A program made the translations under genes and the position numbers. This document shows, piece after piece, positions 11,161 through 21,626 of a stretch of DNA of 64,000 nt. Below the pieces are notes generated by a model, which saw only the letters and a list, made by a program, of their open reading frames with translations, was not told where the DNA came from and searched no databases. The stretch is from contig DF239268.1 in NCBI GenBank assembly GCA_000507305.1, forward strand, positions 93,595-157,594, read 5' to 3'. The DNA comes from Breviolum minutum Mf 1.05b.01. Lineage: Eukaryota; Sar; Dinophyceae; Suessiales; Symbiodiniaceae. Positions within the stretch are counted from its first letter, which is position 1, and each line of letters opens with the position of its first letter.

Positions 11161-11213
11161 GTGGTGTTTAAACCTTAACAAAAAAATGGCACCCCAACTC
11201 CCATCGATTTAAG

Positions 11214-11510
11214 GCATGCTGGCACCACTGCTGCGTCGTTGTTGGAAAGCTGCCTCAAGGATGCAGCCAATGTTGCTGTGATTAACCTACCTTGCTCCAA
11301 CTTTCCAAGGCGTCGTTTCTTGGAGTGTGGGATTCTTGAAGGCCTATATGCGGCCTCGCGGGAGTGGGTTGAATCACGTGTTTCTTTGGACGTATACGCT
11401 CAACGAGACGCTCCACAGATGATGATTGGTGGTGGCGTTGGTCGTGAGGTTGCAAATGAGGACAGTGATCCACTGGCATTCGTGGTGGGAGCTTTGGAAA
11501 CCTCATATGG
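11214..11510 (+). CDS. Exon 2 of a three-block gene, about 99 codons
   Basis: Acceptor ATTTAAG, then a long open block: HAGTTAASLLESCLKDAANV, INLPCSNFPRRRFLECGILE, GLYAASREWVESRVSLDVYA, MMIGGGVGREVANEDSD and FVVGALETSYGG. This is among the best coding signals in the first half of the window. The donor is unclear; a short B-family copy follows at 11544. It looks like part of a soluble globular protein; I do not recognise the fold. Confidence 0.55.
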
Positions 11511-11543
11511 GGGTTCCCCCGTCTTTTTCCTCCCTCAAAGAAC

Positions 11544-11613
11544 CATATGATCCATGGAAATGGTACTCGTATATTCACCTAGGGAAATATACCAGACCCA
11601 TGGATCCTATGGG
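11544..11613. mobile_element. Family B copy, short
   Basis: CATATGATCCATGG...CCCATGGATCCTATGGG with reduced interior. Confidence 0.6.
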
Positions 11614-11675
11614 ACAGGCAAGGCCAGGCAAGGTGCGAATTGTCCCCATGTTTCTCTCGATCCGCCAATTTCTAG

Positions 11676-11735
11676 GCAGCAAGAGATCTTGGCGGAAGCG
11701 AAACTTCGTGCTGATGCGCAAAAGGAGGTGCAATA
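11676..11735 (+). CDS. Terminal exon of the three-block gene
   Basis: Acceptor CCAATTTCTAG, then RQQEILAEAKLRADAQKEVQ and a TAA stop at 11733. The strongly helical charged C-terminus and in-frame stop suit a last exon. A (GGTT)n/(GTT)n microsatellite begins 25 bp later. Confidence 0.55.
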
Positions 11736-11756
11736 ACTTGTTTGGAGCGATCGATC

Positions 11757-11867
11757 TTGGTTGGTTGGTTGGGTTGCTTGGTTGCTTGGTTGCTTGGTTG
11801 GTTGGTTGGTTGGTTGGTTGGTTGGTTGGTTGGTTGGTGTTGTTGTTGTTGTTGTTGTTGTTGTTGA
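11757..11867 (+). repeat. (GGTT)n then (GTT)n microsatellite
   Basis: About 20 GGTT-type units with GCTT variants, then ten GTT units. Open frames through it are repeat translations. Confidence 0.95.
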
Positions 11868-12040
11868 CCAACCAAAATTAGACTTGAATAATAACAAACA
11901 GGCACTTTCTTTTTGGATTGGGTGTTTTGGGGATCTGCAACTTACCTCTACACCCTGCAATGAGGACAGGGGGTGGATACATAGCAAGTTTACCCCTGGC
12001 GGATCCAGGCGTCCCTTTTCTTTTGGGGGGCAATGGTCAT

Positions 12041-12261
12041 CTACACCCTGGAAAATGAACGGCTAGGAACCCAAAGGTCATGGAGGTTTTGGTCCGTTGA
12101 TCGATGATTTTCCATGATTTCAAGTTTGTCAATGATTTTTAGGTGAACCAGCCCGTGAATCTTCCAGGGTGTACCCTCCAGGGAAATATCCCCAAAAAAT
12201 GGCATTTTGAAGATGATTTTCCTTTTCCCAAGGTGGGATATGTTAATTCCCTGGAGGGTAA
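12041..12261. mobile_element. Two adjacent D-like copies sharing an end
   Basis: ACACCCTGGAAAATGAACGG...ATCTTCCAGGGTGTA (12041-12175) and TACCCTCCAGGGAAATATCC...TAATTCCCTGGAGGGTA (12173-12261). Confidence 0.65.
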
Positions 12262-12886
12262 TCTATTGCAGGTCTTGGAATTTTACGGATTGTACCACAG
12301 TAAATCGTCCCTTTTGAAACGGCCCCGCCTTGTGGAGAGGATTTCTTGGAAAATTTCTTCGCATCTTTGGACAGTCGAAAAAAAAAAGAGATCTCCATCA
12401 TCCAATTAAATAGCCAGCATTAGCCAACCATTTTGATGAATGGTGGTTTTAGTATAAACCAACCTATTTACAAAATATAAGAAGCATCCCACAACTTCCA
12501 GGGTCATGCAATCGCGCGGCCCTCATGTATTTCATCCCACGTCGGGTTTCTGCTTTTTGGCTCAACCGTCGTGATGAAAGCTGAGAAAGTTTCCGTTGAG
12601 ATTCGGCATTTGTTGATGCCCATGGTTAACATTTAAGGACCGCTAAGGACAGGTGAGTGAAGCTGCATGAAGATTGGGGTTTTGATGGTCGACCGACCGT
12701 TCTTCAAAATAGCAATGTTTGGTTCAATTTATCCGAGTGGCAAGTAGGGTTTTTCTGGTTTCATGGAAGCTTTATTTAGAACAAGGCTCAGGTGGTTGTT
12801 CACAAACAAGGCTCACATGATGTGATAAATCATGAATCTCATGAATCTCACTGGACTGTAAATTCAGTAAATTACGTCAGCAATAC

Positions 12887-12978
12887 CCCATAGGATCCAT
12901 GTATGATATATTCAACTACATTTCGTTGATTTTCATGGTTGATGTGGGTAAATATACGACTCCCATGGATTCTATGGG
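12887..12978 (+). mobile_element. Family B copy
   Basis: CCCATAGGATCCATGTATG...CCCATGGATTCTATGGG. The string CAGCAATAC occurs just outside both ends (12878 and 12981), hinting at a longer local duplication. Confidence 0.8.
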
Positions 12979-13176
12979 ATCAGCAATACTCTTTCTACAA
13001 CGATCATGGTTCAGCAGAAAAAATAGACGCAAGAAAACTCATCTTCCAGAGCCCTGTTTTCCGTATTTTTGTGATGATGGGAGCCGAGTAGCCAAATGAT
13101 AAGCAAAAAATGAACTGAAAAAAACATCATGTGGTTGCAATGACTTTCTTGATGTTTGCACAACTTCCAACCCTCA

Positions 13177-13279
13177 CTGGTTGGTGCTTTCAAATATTTT
13201 TGGAATTTTCACCCCTACTTAAGGGAAATGATCCAATTTGACGATCGTATTTTTGAGATGGGTTGAAGCCACCAACTAG
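13177..13279 (+). mobile_element. Family A copy A7 with 4-bp TSD CTCA
   Basis: Element CTGGTTGGTGCTTTC...GCCACCAACTAG is flanked by CTCA at 13173-13176 and 13280-13283. Confidence 0.85.
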
Positions 13280-13324
13280 CTCAGATCTTTTTTAAACAAC
13301 ATATAATTCCCAACAAACGACCCG

Positions 13325-13446
13325 GCCACGCTTCAACGGCAACAAAACCTGAAGATTTGGAAAAAACTTCTCCCCTGGAAAGTCGCTACCAAGAAAGGAT
13401 GCAGTTCCCAAGACTCTTTTTGAGAAGCCATTTTCCACAAAACGAG
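13325..13446 (+). CDS. Exon-like block ending at element A8
   Basis: Reads ATKPEDLEKTSPLESRYQER then MQFPRLFLRSHFPQ and meets A8 at 13443. With A8 and one AAAA duplication removed, the same frame continues through GRKFPERNSAEIWHCFLAIV on the other side; with GT-to-CG splicing a different frame (KKIREENSQKETVLKFGIAS) continues. Both are open, so the exon is likely but the junction is undecided. Confidence 0.42.
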
Positions 13447-13562
13447 GTGGTGAAGTTTCTTCAAATATTTTTTTTTGGTTCATTTTCACCCCCATTAAGG
13501 TGAAGATGAAGCCGAAAAAAGCATATTTTTTTCAAATGGGTTGGTGCAAAACCACCAACTCG
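13443..13562 (+). mobile_element. Family A copy A8 with 4-bp TSD AAAA
   Basis: CGAGGTGGTGAAG...ACCACCAACTCG flanked by AAAA at 13439 and 13563. Last bases are CTCG, not CTAG, so the expected 3' splice AG is lost. Coding-like blocks on both sides. Confidence 0.8.
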
Positions 13563-13665
13563 AAAAAAATCAGGGAAGAAAATTCCCAGAAAGAAACAGT
13601 GCTGAAATTTGGCATTGCTTCCTTGCTATTGTGTCGCCCCAATGGCGGAAGCGCAAGTGGCAGTG
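13563..13665 (+). CDS. Exon-like block to the right of element A8
   Basis: Open in two + frames (see the block at 13325). GC-rich 3' end with possible donors GCGCAA|GTGGCA or ATGCG|GTAGAG. Element G4 follows at 13697. Confidence 0.4.
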
Positions 13666-13696
13666 GGTGATGCGGTAGAGGTTGGGGGGGTATCCG

Positions 13697-13806
13697 GATA
13701 TGGGTGTTTCCGAAAATAGTGGTACCCCAAAATGGATGGTTTATGATGGAAAACCCTATTAAAATTGGTGATTTGGGGGTACCATTATTTTTGGAAACAC
13801 CCAAAT
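13697..13806 (-). mobile_element. Family G copy G4
   Basis: GATATGGGTGTTTCCG...TTTTGGAAACACCCA, between two coding-like blocks. Confidence 0.85.
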
Positions 13807-13825
13807 GGAAATGGTGTGATGCAAG

Positions 13826-13917
13826 TTTCTCGTGCTGCGAAACTTGTGCGGATTGTTTCTTTATGTCATGGGCGGCCTGAAGTTCTGTGCATATATAACC
13901 CTGGTCATTCTTTGCGG
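13826..13917 (+). CDS. Exon-like block to the right of element G4
   Basis: After GATGCAAG the frame reads SRAAKLVRIVSLCHGRPEVL then CIYNPGHSLRYGGS. Good codon character; G4 lies in the intron on its left. Confidence 0.45.
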
Positions 13918-14364
13918 TATGGAGGTTCTTCTTGTAACTTTTTGAAAAAAATTGGATGAGAGATTATTCCAAACTTGGGGGGGACTCTTATTTCAATAGT
14001 CGGCTTGACAATCAGGGTTTTTAAAAGATGGCAACGTTGTCGATTGGATGATTCCAACATCTTTACCTAATATGAAATTCTTGCTATAAATCATCATATG
14101 GATTATTCTGGTTCTGGTAAGGACGGTGGTAGGGATTATATCATCCCCAAACGGTTTGACAATATATATATATACATGGTATATCAGTTGTATTTTTCCC
14201 GCCAAGTGGGTGATTATATGCTACCGATCCCACCTCTTACGTTCGAACCTGACAAATTCGGTTAAAAAAATCACCAAACTTCCCCCTCCCATCCCCCATC
14301 CAGCTCCCCACCATGAGCTTGAAACGACTTCTCTCGGAGCTCCGTGTTTTTTTTCAAAAAACAT

Positions 14365-14534
14365 CTTGGTTGGTGGGCTTTGGTGGATTTCAAAGATTTA
14401 GAGTTAGAATTGTTTATACTCCGAAACTGCACTTTTGGGGAAATGTGGTGGTGGAAATCCATGCAATTGGACGATTTTTTTCGCATATTATTTTCAAAAC
14501 TGGTTGATTGAGTTGGGTTGAAACTGCCAACTAG
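14365..14534 (+). mobile_element. Family A copy A9, long variant
   Basis: GGTTGGTGGGCTTTGGTGG start and GAAACTGCCAACTAG end with a longer interior than usual. Confidence 0.6.
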
Positions 14535-14715
14535 ATATATCTTGTGAAACGAAGTGATCTAACCTAAAAGGGTCTCGGCTCACGTTTCCACCCCCCCAAA
14601 ATGCAACGTTTTTTTTTTTTCGCGATTCTTAAGGGCTAAGCTGATGGTTTAATAACCCCTTAGGAAGTCTGGCTATTTCTTGAAAAGAGACCATTTTAAT
14701 GGGGAATTTTTCAAA

Positions 14716-14803
14716 ATTTGATGGTATATTTCCCTGCATGTTTAGTTGATTTTTTATGGTAAATTAGTAGGTAAACAATACCATTTCCATGGATTTTCCA
14801 TGG
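14716..14803 (+). mobile_element. Family B copy, diverged
   Basis: GATGGTATATTTCCCTGCAT, GTTGATTTTTTATGG and CCATTTCCATGGATTTTCC. Confidence 0.6.
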
Positions 14804-14960
14804 GTAATTCGAATTCATGGCTTCGTTCAGAAGGCTTACTGGCCTGATGATGATCAGTGGCTCCCGGCAGAGATTTCTGCAACTTGGTCGCCTTGAGCAA
14901 AGATTTGGATTTTGTGGTGTTTTTATGGAGGGAACTCAGCCAAGCAGGTGATCACCTGCC

Positions 14961-15085
14961 TGGTGATTCAAGCCGTGCCCTTTTCATCCCCTAGTTGGAG
15001 GTCACTTAACCCCTTGAAAGGGTCACTTAACCATCCCAAAAAGGTCACTTAACCATCCCAAAAAGGTCACTTTGAATCACCTGGT
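14961..15085 (+). mobile_element. Family F copy F2
   Basis: CCTGGTGATTCAAGCCG...CTTTGAATCACCTGG; the block CACTTAACCATCCCAAAAAG is tandemly duplicated inside. Confidence 0.85.
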
Positions 15086-15117
15086 GACCAGAATTTTGGG
15101 GGGGTTACTTCTGATAG

Positions 15118-15250
15118 TACCCTAAGAATCAGCCTTTGCATCTCAAGTCAACTGGTGGAAACTGGAGATCCATCCAAAAGAGCCCTGCGAAAAAAACAGG
15201 TCGTCAAACCTGTTGGTCTTTTTGAAGGTTCCCAGCTGATTCTTAGGGTA
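15118..15250 (-). mobile_element. Family E copy, reverse
   Basis: TACCCTAAGAATCAGCC...GCTGATTCTTAGGGTA; core reversed (ACTGGTGGAAACTGGAGATC). Confidence 0.82.
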
Positions 15251-16028
15251 AACAAAAATAAAGGTTCAACTTATCTCAGCCAAAACGGCAACTCGTAACT
15301 TTCAAGGATCCTCTCGTGACACTGCGGGTGTGCGAGAGTCGTCGTCGGGCGAAGTGGGAGTCGGATAAAGCTTCAACTTTTATTTCATGGTCCCAAATGG
15401 CTGAGTAAGGTTCAGGTTTAGGAGACGACCTTTTTTTTACATATGAGGATTCCCTCCCAAAAAATCCCGGAAGAACAAGGTGATGATTAGCGATTGCATC
15501 CAGTGACTCGAATCCCCAAGCTTTTGGACCCAAGGGGTTGATTTCGAAAAGAAATACCTCAACAATCCACCATTCATGTACCAGTAAATATACAATCATC
15601 CCGTAGGGTATACCAATATACAATGAAAATACCACCCATGGGATTTTTTGGATTTTTCACTGGTCATTGTTTTTTTTGAATCCGACTGGTTGGTATATAA
15701 ATTATACCAATATGTACAATGGAAGTCAAAGACTATATTGAAACAATAATAGAAACCCAACATTTTGGATGATTAAGATTCCCAAACCTTAGAAAAAAAG
15801 CGTCGACTTCATGAAACCCGGATGTTTTTTTAAATGGTCGACTAAGGGGGTAACCGTTCAACTAGGGAATATGCATATGGATCCTATGGAATCCAGGGGG
15901 CCGGCCTTTCAGCTGGAAGCAGGCAAACAAAGTGTCTGAAACCACCATGGAGGTCATCTAAGAACACATATCCTACCTGGTGGTCACACACGAAACATAT
16001 CCTACCTGGTGTTTCTATTTACCAAAGG

Positions 16029-16147
16029 TTTGGGTGTTTCCAAAAATAGGGGGTATCCCAAAATGGATGGTGAAAATAATGGAAAGCATCTATGAACAAA
16101 TGGATGATTTGGGGGGAAAACCCCACTATTTTCGGAAACATCCATAT
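16029..16147 (-). mobile_element. Family G copy G5
   Basis: TTTGGGTGTTTCCAAAAATA...TTTCGGAAACATCCATA. Confidence 0.84.
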
Positions 16148-16260
16148 TCCTGGCAATTCTTTGTGACCTTTTTGGGATGGTGAAAACGTGACCCTTTCAA
16201 GGGGTGAAAACGTGACCTCCAACGATCGGGGATCAAAAGGTCACGGATTGAATCACCTGG
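16148..16260 (-). mobile_element. Family F copy F3, reverse
   Basis: CCTGGCAATTCTTTGTGACC...GGATTGAATCACCTGG; abuts G5. Confidence 0.78.
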
Positions 16261-16269
16261 TAGATAAAT

Positions 16270-16364
16270 TAGTGCTTTCAAAAATGTTTTTACCCCTACC
16301 TGGGGAAATGATCATGATCCAATTTGACTGACTAAGCCTTTTCAAATGGGTTGAAACCAGAACA
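16270..16364 (+). mobile_element. Family A copy A10
   Basis: TAGTGCTTTCAAAAATG start, GATCCAATTTGACTGAC core, truncated GGGTTGAAACCAGAAC end. Confidence 0.65.
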
Positions 16365-16457
16365 AGTTTTCAATCAAAAGTGGTGTATACGATTTCTTCC
16401 ATATCATATATCCATGTCAACAGCGACCCGTTGATATTTTGGATGAACCCTCATTCC

Positions 16458-16552
16458 CATAGGATCCTTGAATGATACATTTACCTGCATTTACTGTAAA
16501 AAATCAACCATTCATGTAGGTAGATATACCAGTCCCATGGATCCGTAATGGG
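16458..16552 (-). mobile_element. Family B copy
   Basis: CCCATAGGATCCTTG...CCCATGGATCCGTAATGGG. Confidence 0.8.
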
Positions 16553-16725
16553 AATTGATGTGACTCCTGGTACGATTCCAAACATCGACATCGACACCCG
16601 AGGCCATCTTGGATGATGGTCAGTTGTCCATTACCTGGGAGGATGGAAGTTTCTCGGCGAAAAAATCTGTCCAATCCATACCTGAAGAGCCCCGGTTGAA
16701 TTTGGCGGGGTTTTGGTGGGGTTAT

Positions 16726-16830
16726 TACCCTCCCTGAAACTAACATGGCACCTGAAAATGAATGGTTGGAATACTGGTTTCCTTTTGGGATAGCCTATTT
16801 TCAGGTGCTATGTTAGTTTCAGGGAGTGTA
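16726..16830. mobile_element. Family D copy
   Basis: TACCCTCCCTGAAACTAACA...GTTAGTTTCAGGGAGTGTA. Confidence 0.87.
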
Positions 16831-17003
16831 GGTAAATGTAGGTGGGTAAATATTATCGTCACATGGATCCGTACATGGTAAATTTAGAGGTTGATCATGT
16901 CAAATGGTGTACACTCCTGGTAACTAAAGAAAGATCCCATCCCAGCCAGTACTTTAGAGTCGATGATTTTTGCTTTTTCCCGTTTTTCAGTAGGATATGG
17001 ATA

Positions 17004-17085
17004 CCCATACAATCCATGTATGGAGTATTTACATTATTTACCTACGTTTGGTTGATTTTTATGGTAAATGTGGGGATCCTATGGG
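17004..17085 (+). mobile_element. Family B copy with 3-bp TSD ATA
   Basis: CCCATACAATCCATG...GGGGATCCTATGGG flanked by ATA at 17001 and 17086. Confidence 0.85.
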
Positions 17086-17237
17086 ATATGTTAGTGAACC
17101 CTACAGAGTAGGGAACCTCTTTGGTCGACCCATAGGTTTGAGTGAAGTTCCTGCCGACTACGTTCGTTGCAAGCTCGATGAAGCCTTCGAGGCGCAGAAA
17201 CCCCCCCAAAAAAACCACGAAACACATGGGGGGTTAC

Positions 17238-17375
17238 TGGGATGTCCTGCTGGAAGTTAGTAACGATCCTAAAAGTAAGTTGGGTGATTTCACTTACTTA
17301 GGGGACTTACACTTACAACCTACTTATATAGTGGTTATAATCTATTTACTAAGTTCCGTGGACATCCTAGTAATA
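17238..17375. repeat. Family L copy, variant
   Basis: TACTGGGATGTCCTGCTGG...TTCCGTGGACATCCTAGTA, TA at both ends. Confidence 0.75.
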
Positions 17376-17654
17376 ACCAAAGGTTTGATGAGTTGAAAAA
17401 AGCTGGTGATGTTTAGTTACTTCATGGTTTGTTTGATTATTCTGGTTCTTTAATGTATGGAATAATATATTATAGTGTATCATTGTTTACTCATTTGGTG
17501 TACTATAGTGATGTTGAGTTTTCCCTGGAAGACGATCCTTTCCTTTTGGGGTTCGCCTTTATTTTAAGAGGCGAAGTGTTAGTTTTATGGAGGGTGGGGC
17601 TTAAAAATCTTAAAATCACCCTTTTAAAAGGCGCGGACATGTCAACATACTTTT

Positions 17655-17765
17655 CTAGGTGGTGAAACTTCAAACATTTTTTTTTATGTTCACCCCGAAA
17701 ATTGGGGAAATGATCCAATTTGACAAGCATTATTTTCAAATTGGGTTGGTTCAACCACCAGCTAG
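17655..17765 (+). mobile_element. Family A copy A11
   Basis: CTAGGTGGTGAAACTTC...TTCAACCACCAGCTAG, typical core. Confidence 0.85.
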
Positions 17766-17931
17766 ATGTTTGCTAGTCCTTTTATTCAACTCACTTTACT
17801 TCTTACCGGCTTCCTTTTGAGGATGGAACCTGTTCATTTCAGGGTACCCTCCCCAAGATTAACCAAACTCGTTGGGTTGAAACATACTTTTGTTTGTTTT
17901 TTTTTGGTGCCATCTTAGAGCACCAGCATTT

Positions 17932-18036
17932 TACCCCCCCGAAGTTTAACATAGCCATTGAAAATAGGGAATCCCAAAAGGAAACTCATCTTCCAACCAT
18001 CCATTTTCAGGGGCTATGTTAAACTTCCAGGGGGTA
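17932..18036. mobile_element. Family D copy
   Basis: TACCCCCCCGAAGTTTAACA...TGTTAAACTTCCAGGGGGTA. Confidence 0.85.
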
Positions 18037-18066
18037 AGGGAGTCAATATGTTGTTTCCTTCACTTT

Positions 18067-18119
18067 TTCCGGAAGTGCATCGAAGAGGTCGCAAATGCAA
18101 AGTTGAAGATGGTTTTAAG
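18067..18119 (+). CDS. Exon-like block ending at a B-family copy
   Basis: Reads FRKCIEEVANAKLKMVL and ends TTTTAAG|GTATCC, where the donor GT is also the start of the shortened B copy at 18120. Confidence 0.35.
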
Positions 18120-18192
18120 GTATCCCATACTACATTTAGGTTGATTTTTATGGTAAATGTGGGTAGATATATCATACATGGATCCTATGGGT
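18120..18192 (+). mobile_element. Family B copy, internally deleted
   Basis: GTATCCCATACTACATTTAG...CATACATGGATCCTATGGG. Its first GT is the donor of the exon ending 18119. Confidence 0.72.
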
Positions 18193-18378
18193 ATGGGCCA
18201 TGGGTATCTAAGTCCCCACCAATTCGCCAAAAATAGATGTGCTTCAAGAATCCTGAGGTTGTTTATCACGTGATGTTTTTGACACCGTGTGTGATAGTTA
18301 TCATCCGGATGTGATGGAAATTACCATCACTAGTACTGCCAATTAGTAATTAGTAATTAGCATGTTTTTGGTTATCAT

Positions 18379-18839
18379 CAATATAACCTGTCACAAAAGG
18401 GAGGCAGGACGACAGCCATCTGGCACACCGGAAGTCGCTACAGGTTCAGCAGTGGATAACAAGGAGCAATCAGCGCATGTGGGTACTTCATCAAGTGAAC
18501 TGCTTACAGTTATGCGTCAACTGCTCAATGAAAAGAAAGATACGAAGTCGAAGGATTCCAATAGCACCACATCATGGTCGTCTCAAAGGGCCGGAACCGG
18601 GGATCAAATGGAGGGGTGGAACACCACCTGCTCCTCCCACCTGGAAATACAATGCGTCAGATTTGAGGGCATTCAGTCCTTGGGAGCGTCGTGTCCAGGT
18701 GTGGCAGTTACAAGTGAAACCGTACCTGTCACCAAGTGATGCAGCACTGACACTTTTCACAAGTCTTACTGGCGAGGCAGAGCAGGAGGTTGAACACATG
18801 GAGCAAGATCGCATCCATCACAAGGATGGCATCTCGTGA
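18379..18839 (+). pseudogene. Retrotransposon gag-like fragment, frame switch
   Basis: Two overlapping + frames give one recognisable product. Up to about 18600 the frame reads a Ser/Thr-rich N-terminal segment with VMRQLLNEKKDTKSKDS; beyond about 18590 the neighbouring frame reads GGTPPAPPTWKY, DLRAFSPWERRVQVWQLQ and ALTLFTSLTGEAEQEVEH. The second part resembles the N-terminal gag region of retroelements (probably copia-like) in dinoflagellate genomes, from my knowledge of the family. The switch suggests a +/-1 indel or a short intron; a TGA at 18837 ends it and no protease, integrase or RT follows. Likely a decayed fragment. Confidence 0.45.
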
Positions 18840-18991
18840 TCCACGCAACCAGGAGCACTTCTTTACCCTCCTGACTCCCATCCCCCCAAAAAGTTACCGA
18901 AACCCAATAAAAAAAGGATCGTCGTCCAAAGTCGCATTTTTCAGGGGCGGGAGTTGTTGAACTTTGGGGGGGTGTACTATTGCATTGAAAT

Positions 18992-19082
18992 TCCCACAGA
19001 ATCCATGGGAATGCTATATTTACCTACATTTACCATAAAAATCAACTAAACGTAGGCAAATATATCCCATGGATCCTATGGG
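18992..19082 (-). mobile_element. Family B copy
   Basis: CCCACAGAATCCATGGG...CCCATGGATCCTATGGG; GAAATT lies near both ends. Confidence 0.82.
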
Positions 19083-19448
19083 TTTGGAAATTCCAGTCGA
19101 ATACGGCTAGTATGCCTATGTATGCCTGTCATGTCCTTAAGTTTGGCGAACGGAAGAAGTGGTGGGGCAAGCGATGTGAATATTCTGAGGGGGGAAGGGG
19201 ATCGCTAATTTCTTCCCTATCATTTCCTAAGTTGTTTTTTTTGAAAAGAAGCCTAGGCCCTACTGCCCCGGGATTTTCACAGCTCGCCCCTGAAAGAGAA
19301 TTGTGGATGGAAAACGCTCACTTTTTCGATTGAAAAGGGGCCTTTGTACCTTTTCAAACAATCAAACTTGTTGTGAAAACCTTCTGGGGGTTACATGAAC
19401 ATGTTATGAAAACCCCACCATGTTTGCCCTGCCTTATGAAACCCTTAT

Positions 19449-19554
19449 CTAGCTGGTGGTTTCAAACATTTTTTATTTTCACCCCGAAACTTGGGGAAGA
19501 TTGCCAATTTGACGATCATATTTTTCAGATGGGTTGAAACCCCCAACAAGCTAG
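19449..19554 (+). mobile_element. Family A copy A12
   Basis: CTAGCTGGTGGTTTCAAAC...CCCCAACAAGCTAG, typical core. Confidence 0.82.
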
Positions 19555-19725
19555 AGATGATTTTATTAATTTTTGTTTTTTTCAGGTAGCCTTGCTGGTA
19601 TTTTTGGAAGAGAATGCCGCTCAGAGGTTTCCCTCAAAAAAAAACTCCGCAAGTCGACCCAAGACCTGAAAATTCTGCAGGACTTTCGATATTTCCTGGA
19701 AATAGCACGGGAAGGCCTTTTAAAG

Positions 19726-19823
19726 CCATAGGATCCCATGGGATGATTGCAGCATTTTTACCTCATTTACCAGACAAATTCCACCATTCATGTAAATGTA
19801 CCATTCATTTTGGATCCTATGGG
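19726..19823 (-). mobile_element. Family B copy
   Basis: CCATAGGATCCCATGGG...TTTTGGATCCTATGGGG. Confidence 0.78.
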
Positions 19824-19852
19824 GTTTATTCATCGTTTAAAAAAACATCCTG

Positions 19853-20145
19853 AGCAATGAAAAAAACTGGTTGATTGTTTGTATAATAGGGGATGATACT
19901 CCATATACTACAGTACCCACTTATATTATGCAGATTTATGCAGATTGTTTCTTACCCGCTATAAGGATCCCTTTAAACAAACCAGGATTCAATGGAAATG
20001 TCATAATAAGATATAATAACCAGGTGATTCAAAGTGCCCTTTTCATCCCCTAGTTGGAGGTCACTTAACCCCTTGAAAGGGTCACTTAACCATCCCAAAA
20101 AGGTCACTTTGAATCACCAGGATAAGGGTTTTGTTGTTGCCGTTT
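19853..20145 (+). mobile_element. Family C copy interrupted by F4
   Basis: GAGCAATGAAAAAAACTGG start, GGATCCCTTTAAACAAACC core; after ATAATAA the F4 element interrupts, and ATAAGGGTTTTG resumes at 20122. Confidence 0.75.
20020..20121 (+). mobile_element. Family F copy F4 with 4-bp TSD ATAA, nested in C
   Basis: CCAGGTGATTCAAAGTGCC...TTTGAATCACCAGG between ATAA at 20016 and 20122. Confidence 0.88.
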
Positions 20146-20523
20146 CTCGGACCTGGTTTCTTCGAATGATCTTCCCAGGAAATTGAAGAGGAGGTTTCGA
20201 TCGTTGAGGAGGCAGGTATAGCCCCTGACGTCCTTTACTTTTGATGGGAGGGACTTTTAGGGTGTATCCTTGGGTTTTTTTTTCCCCACCCACGATGCCA
20301 GTGAAATAATAATCTGTTCATTTTTTATGAAGGGCCCCTATAAATCTGGAAAATTCCACTGTTAGTGGGCCGGGGATACCCCTAAGGTATACCTGTATTA
20401 AGCCCCACAAAATGAAGATGGAAGCGCCAAGAAAAGCGTGTTTTTTTTGTCAGGTTTTTCCGGAAAAAGCCCTTTTCCCAGAGGTTTTTTTTTCAGAAAA
20501 CTCGACATGGAACACAAAAATCA

Positions 20524-20631
20524 CTAGGAGATGGTTTCATATGGTTTCAAACATTTTATATTTTCACCCCTACTTGGGGAAATAATCCAATTCGACTAAT
20601 ATTTTTCAGATGGGTTAAAACCACCAACTAG
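20524..20631 (+). mobile_element. Family A copy A13
   Basis: CTAGGAGATGGTTTCATATG...AAACCACCAACTAG. Confidence 0.82.
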
Positions 20632-21448
20632 AAACATCATTTTTGCATAAATGTAGCTTGCCTTTTTGGTTCCACCGTGGGGGTCTAATATTTCAGGTTC
20701 CAACGGTTGAATTGTCTGGGAATCCCCCGATAGGAAAAGAGGGCTGCATGGCCTGTGATTTTCGGGACGATTCGCCACCATCATCCCTAAACTTGGGTGT
20801 TTCCTTAAAATGGTGCTACCCCTCCAATCTCCACACCCCAAAATGCAGATCATTTTTCGTAGGAGTTTACCCCATGAAAGTTGTTGGGGTTTCACCCCAC
20901 CATTTTAGGAGTTAGTTGCCCTCATCTTGGAGGATGGGGGATCATCCCAGTGGATGGTAAGTGGTTAGTAAGTAACCCCCATGGCCCATAGCCATGGACC
21001 GGCCATTTAAGGAAGGGGTAACCTTAGCGGGAACGGACTGAAAACAACCGGGATAAATCCAAGGCCGCACAAATTCTTGGTAGTTGGCCCCCCCTTTGAT
21101 TCTCATCGATCCGAAGGGTTTTTTGGGGTCAGGAAAAGGCAACAAAAATTGACTTGGGAAACCATGGGCTTTTCAAAATGACTATACTATGATATTAGTA
21201 TGATATTTCTTACTGTAAGTTGATTCTAGTCAGTTTTTTAATCTGTTGGTGTCTGTCCAGGTGATTTGTAGGTGTTTGTTTTAATTCCTTTTCCAGATGC
21301 ATGCAATGCAATGCAGGTTTATTAGTCTAACATCACCTATTTTAAAGGGTAGTTTCCGGAAGGTTTCCGGGTGAAATCCTCAGCTTAGAAAGGTGATCGA
21401 ACTCAGTATCCTGACCCCCCTTGTGGTGCTAACAGTCGTCACAAAATC

Positions 21449-21586
21449 AGTATACTTGGTGGCTCATGGTAACTAGTAACTATAGTTAACCCCTGTAAGT
21501 TGGTTGATAAGTCCCCTATAGCCCTATAGGGTTATAACCCAACTTACCAACTAGTTACTAATTACCATCAGCCACCAAGTACTCGT
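21449..21586. repeat. Long palindrome
   Basis: TACTTGGTGGCTCATGGTAA...TTACCATCAGCCACCAAGTA with centre CCCCTATAGCCCTATAGGG; L-like ends. Confidence 0.75.
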
Positions 21587-21626
21587 TTGGTAAACCCATC
21601 ATCTTTTTTTCATGGAAATGTCATCC

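Noticed and set aside
11426-12066. Open frames rich in Leu/Val/Gly/Trp or Asn/Gln/Pro/Thr over 11757-11867
   Set aside because: They are translations of the (GGTT)n/(GTT)n microsatellite.
12553-12567. Partial match to the dinoflagellate spliced leader (TTTTGGCTCAA)
   Set aside because: Only about 11 bases match and the conserved 5' part and final AAG are missing; expected by chance.
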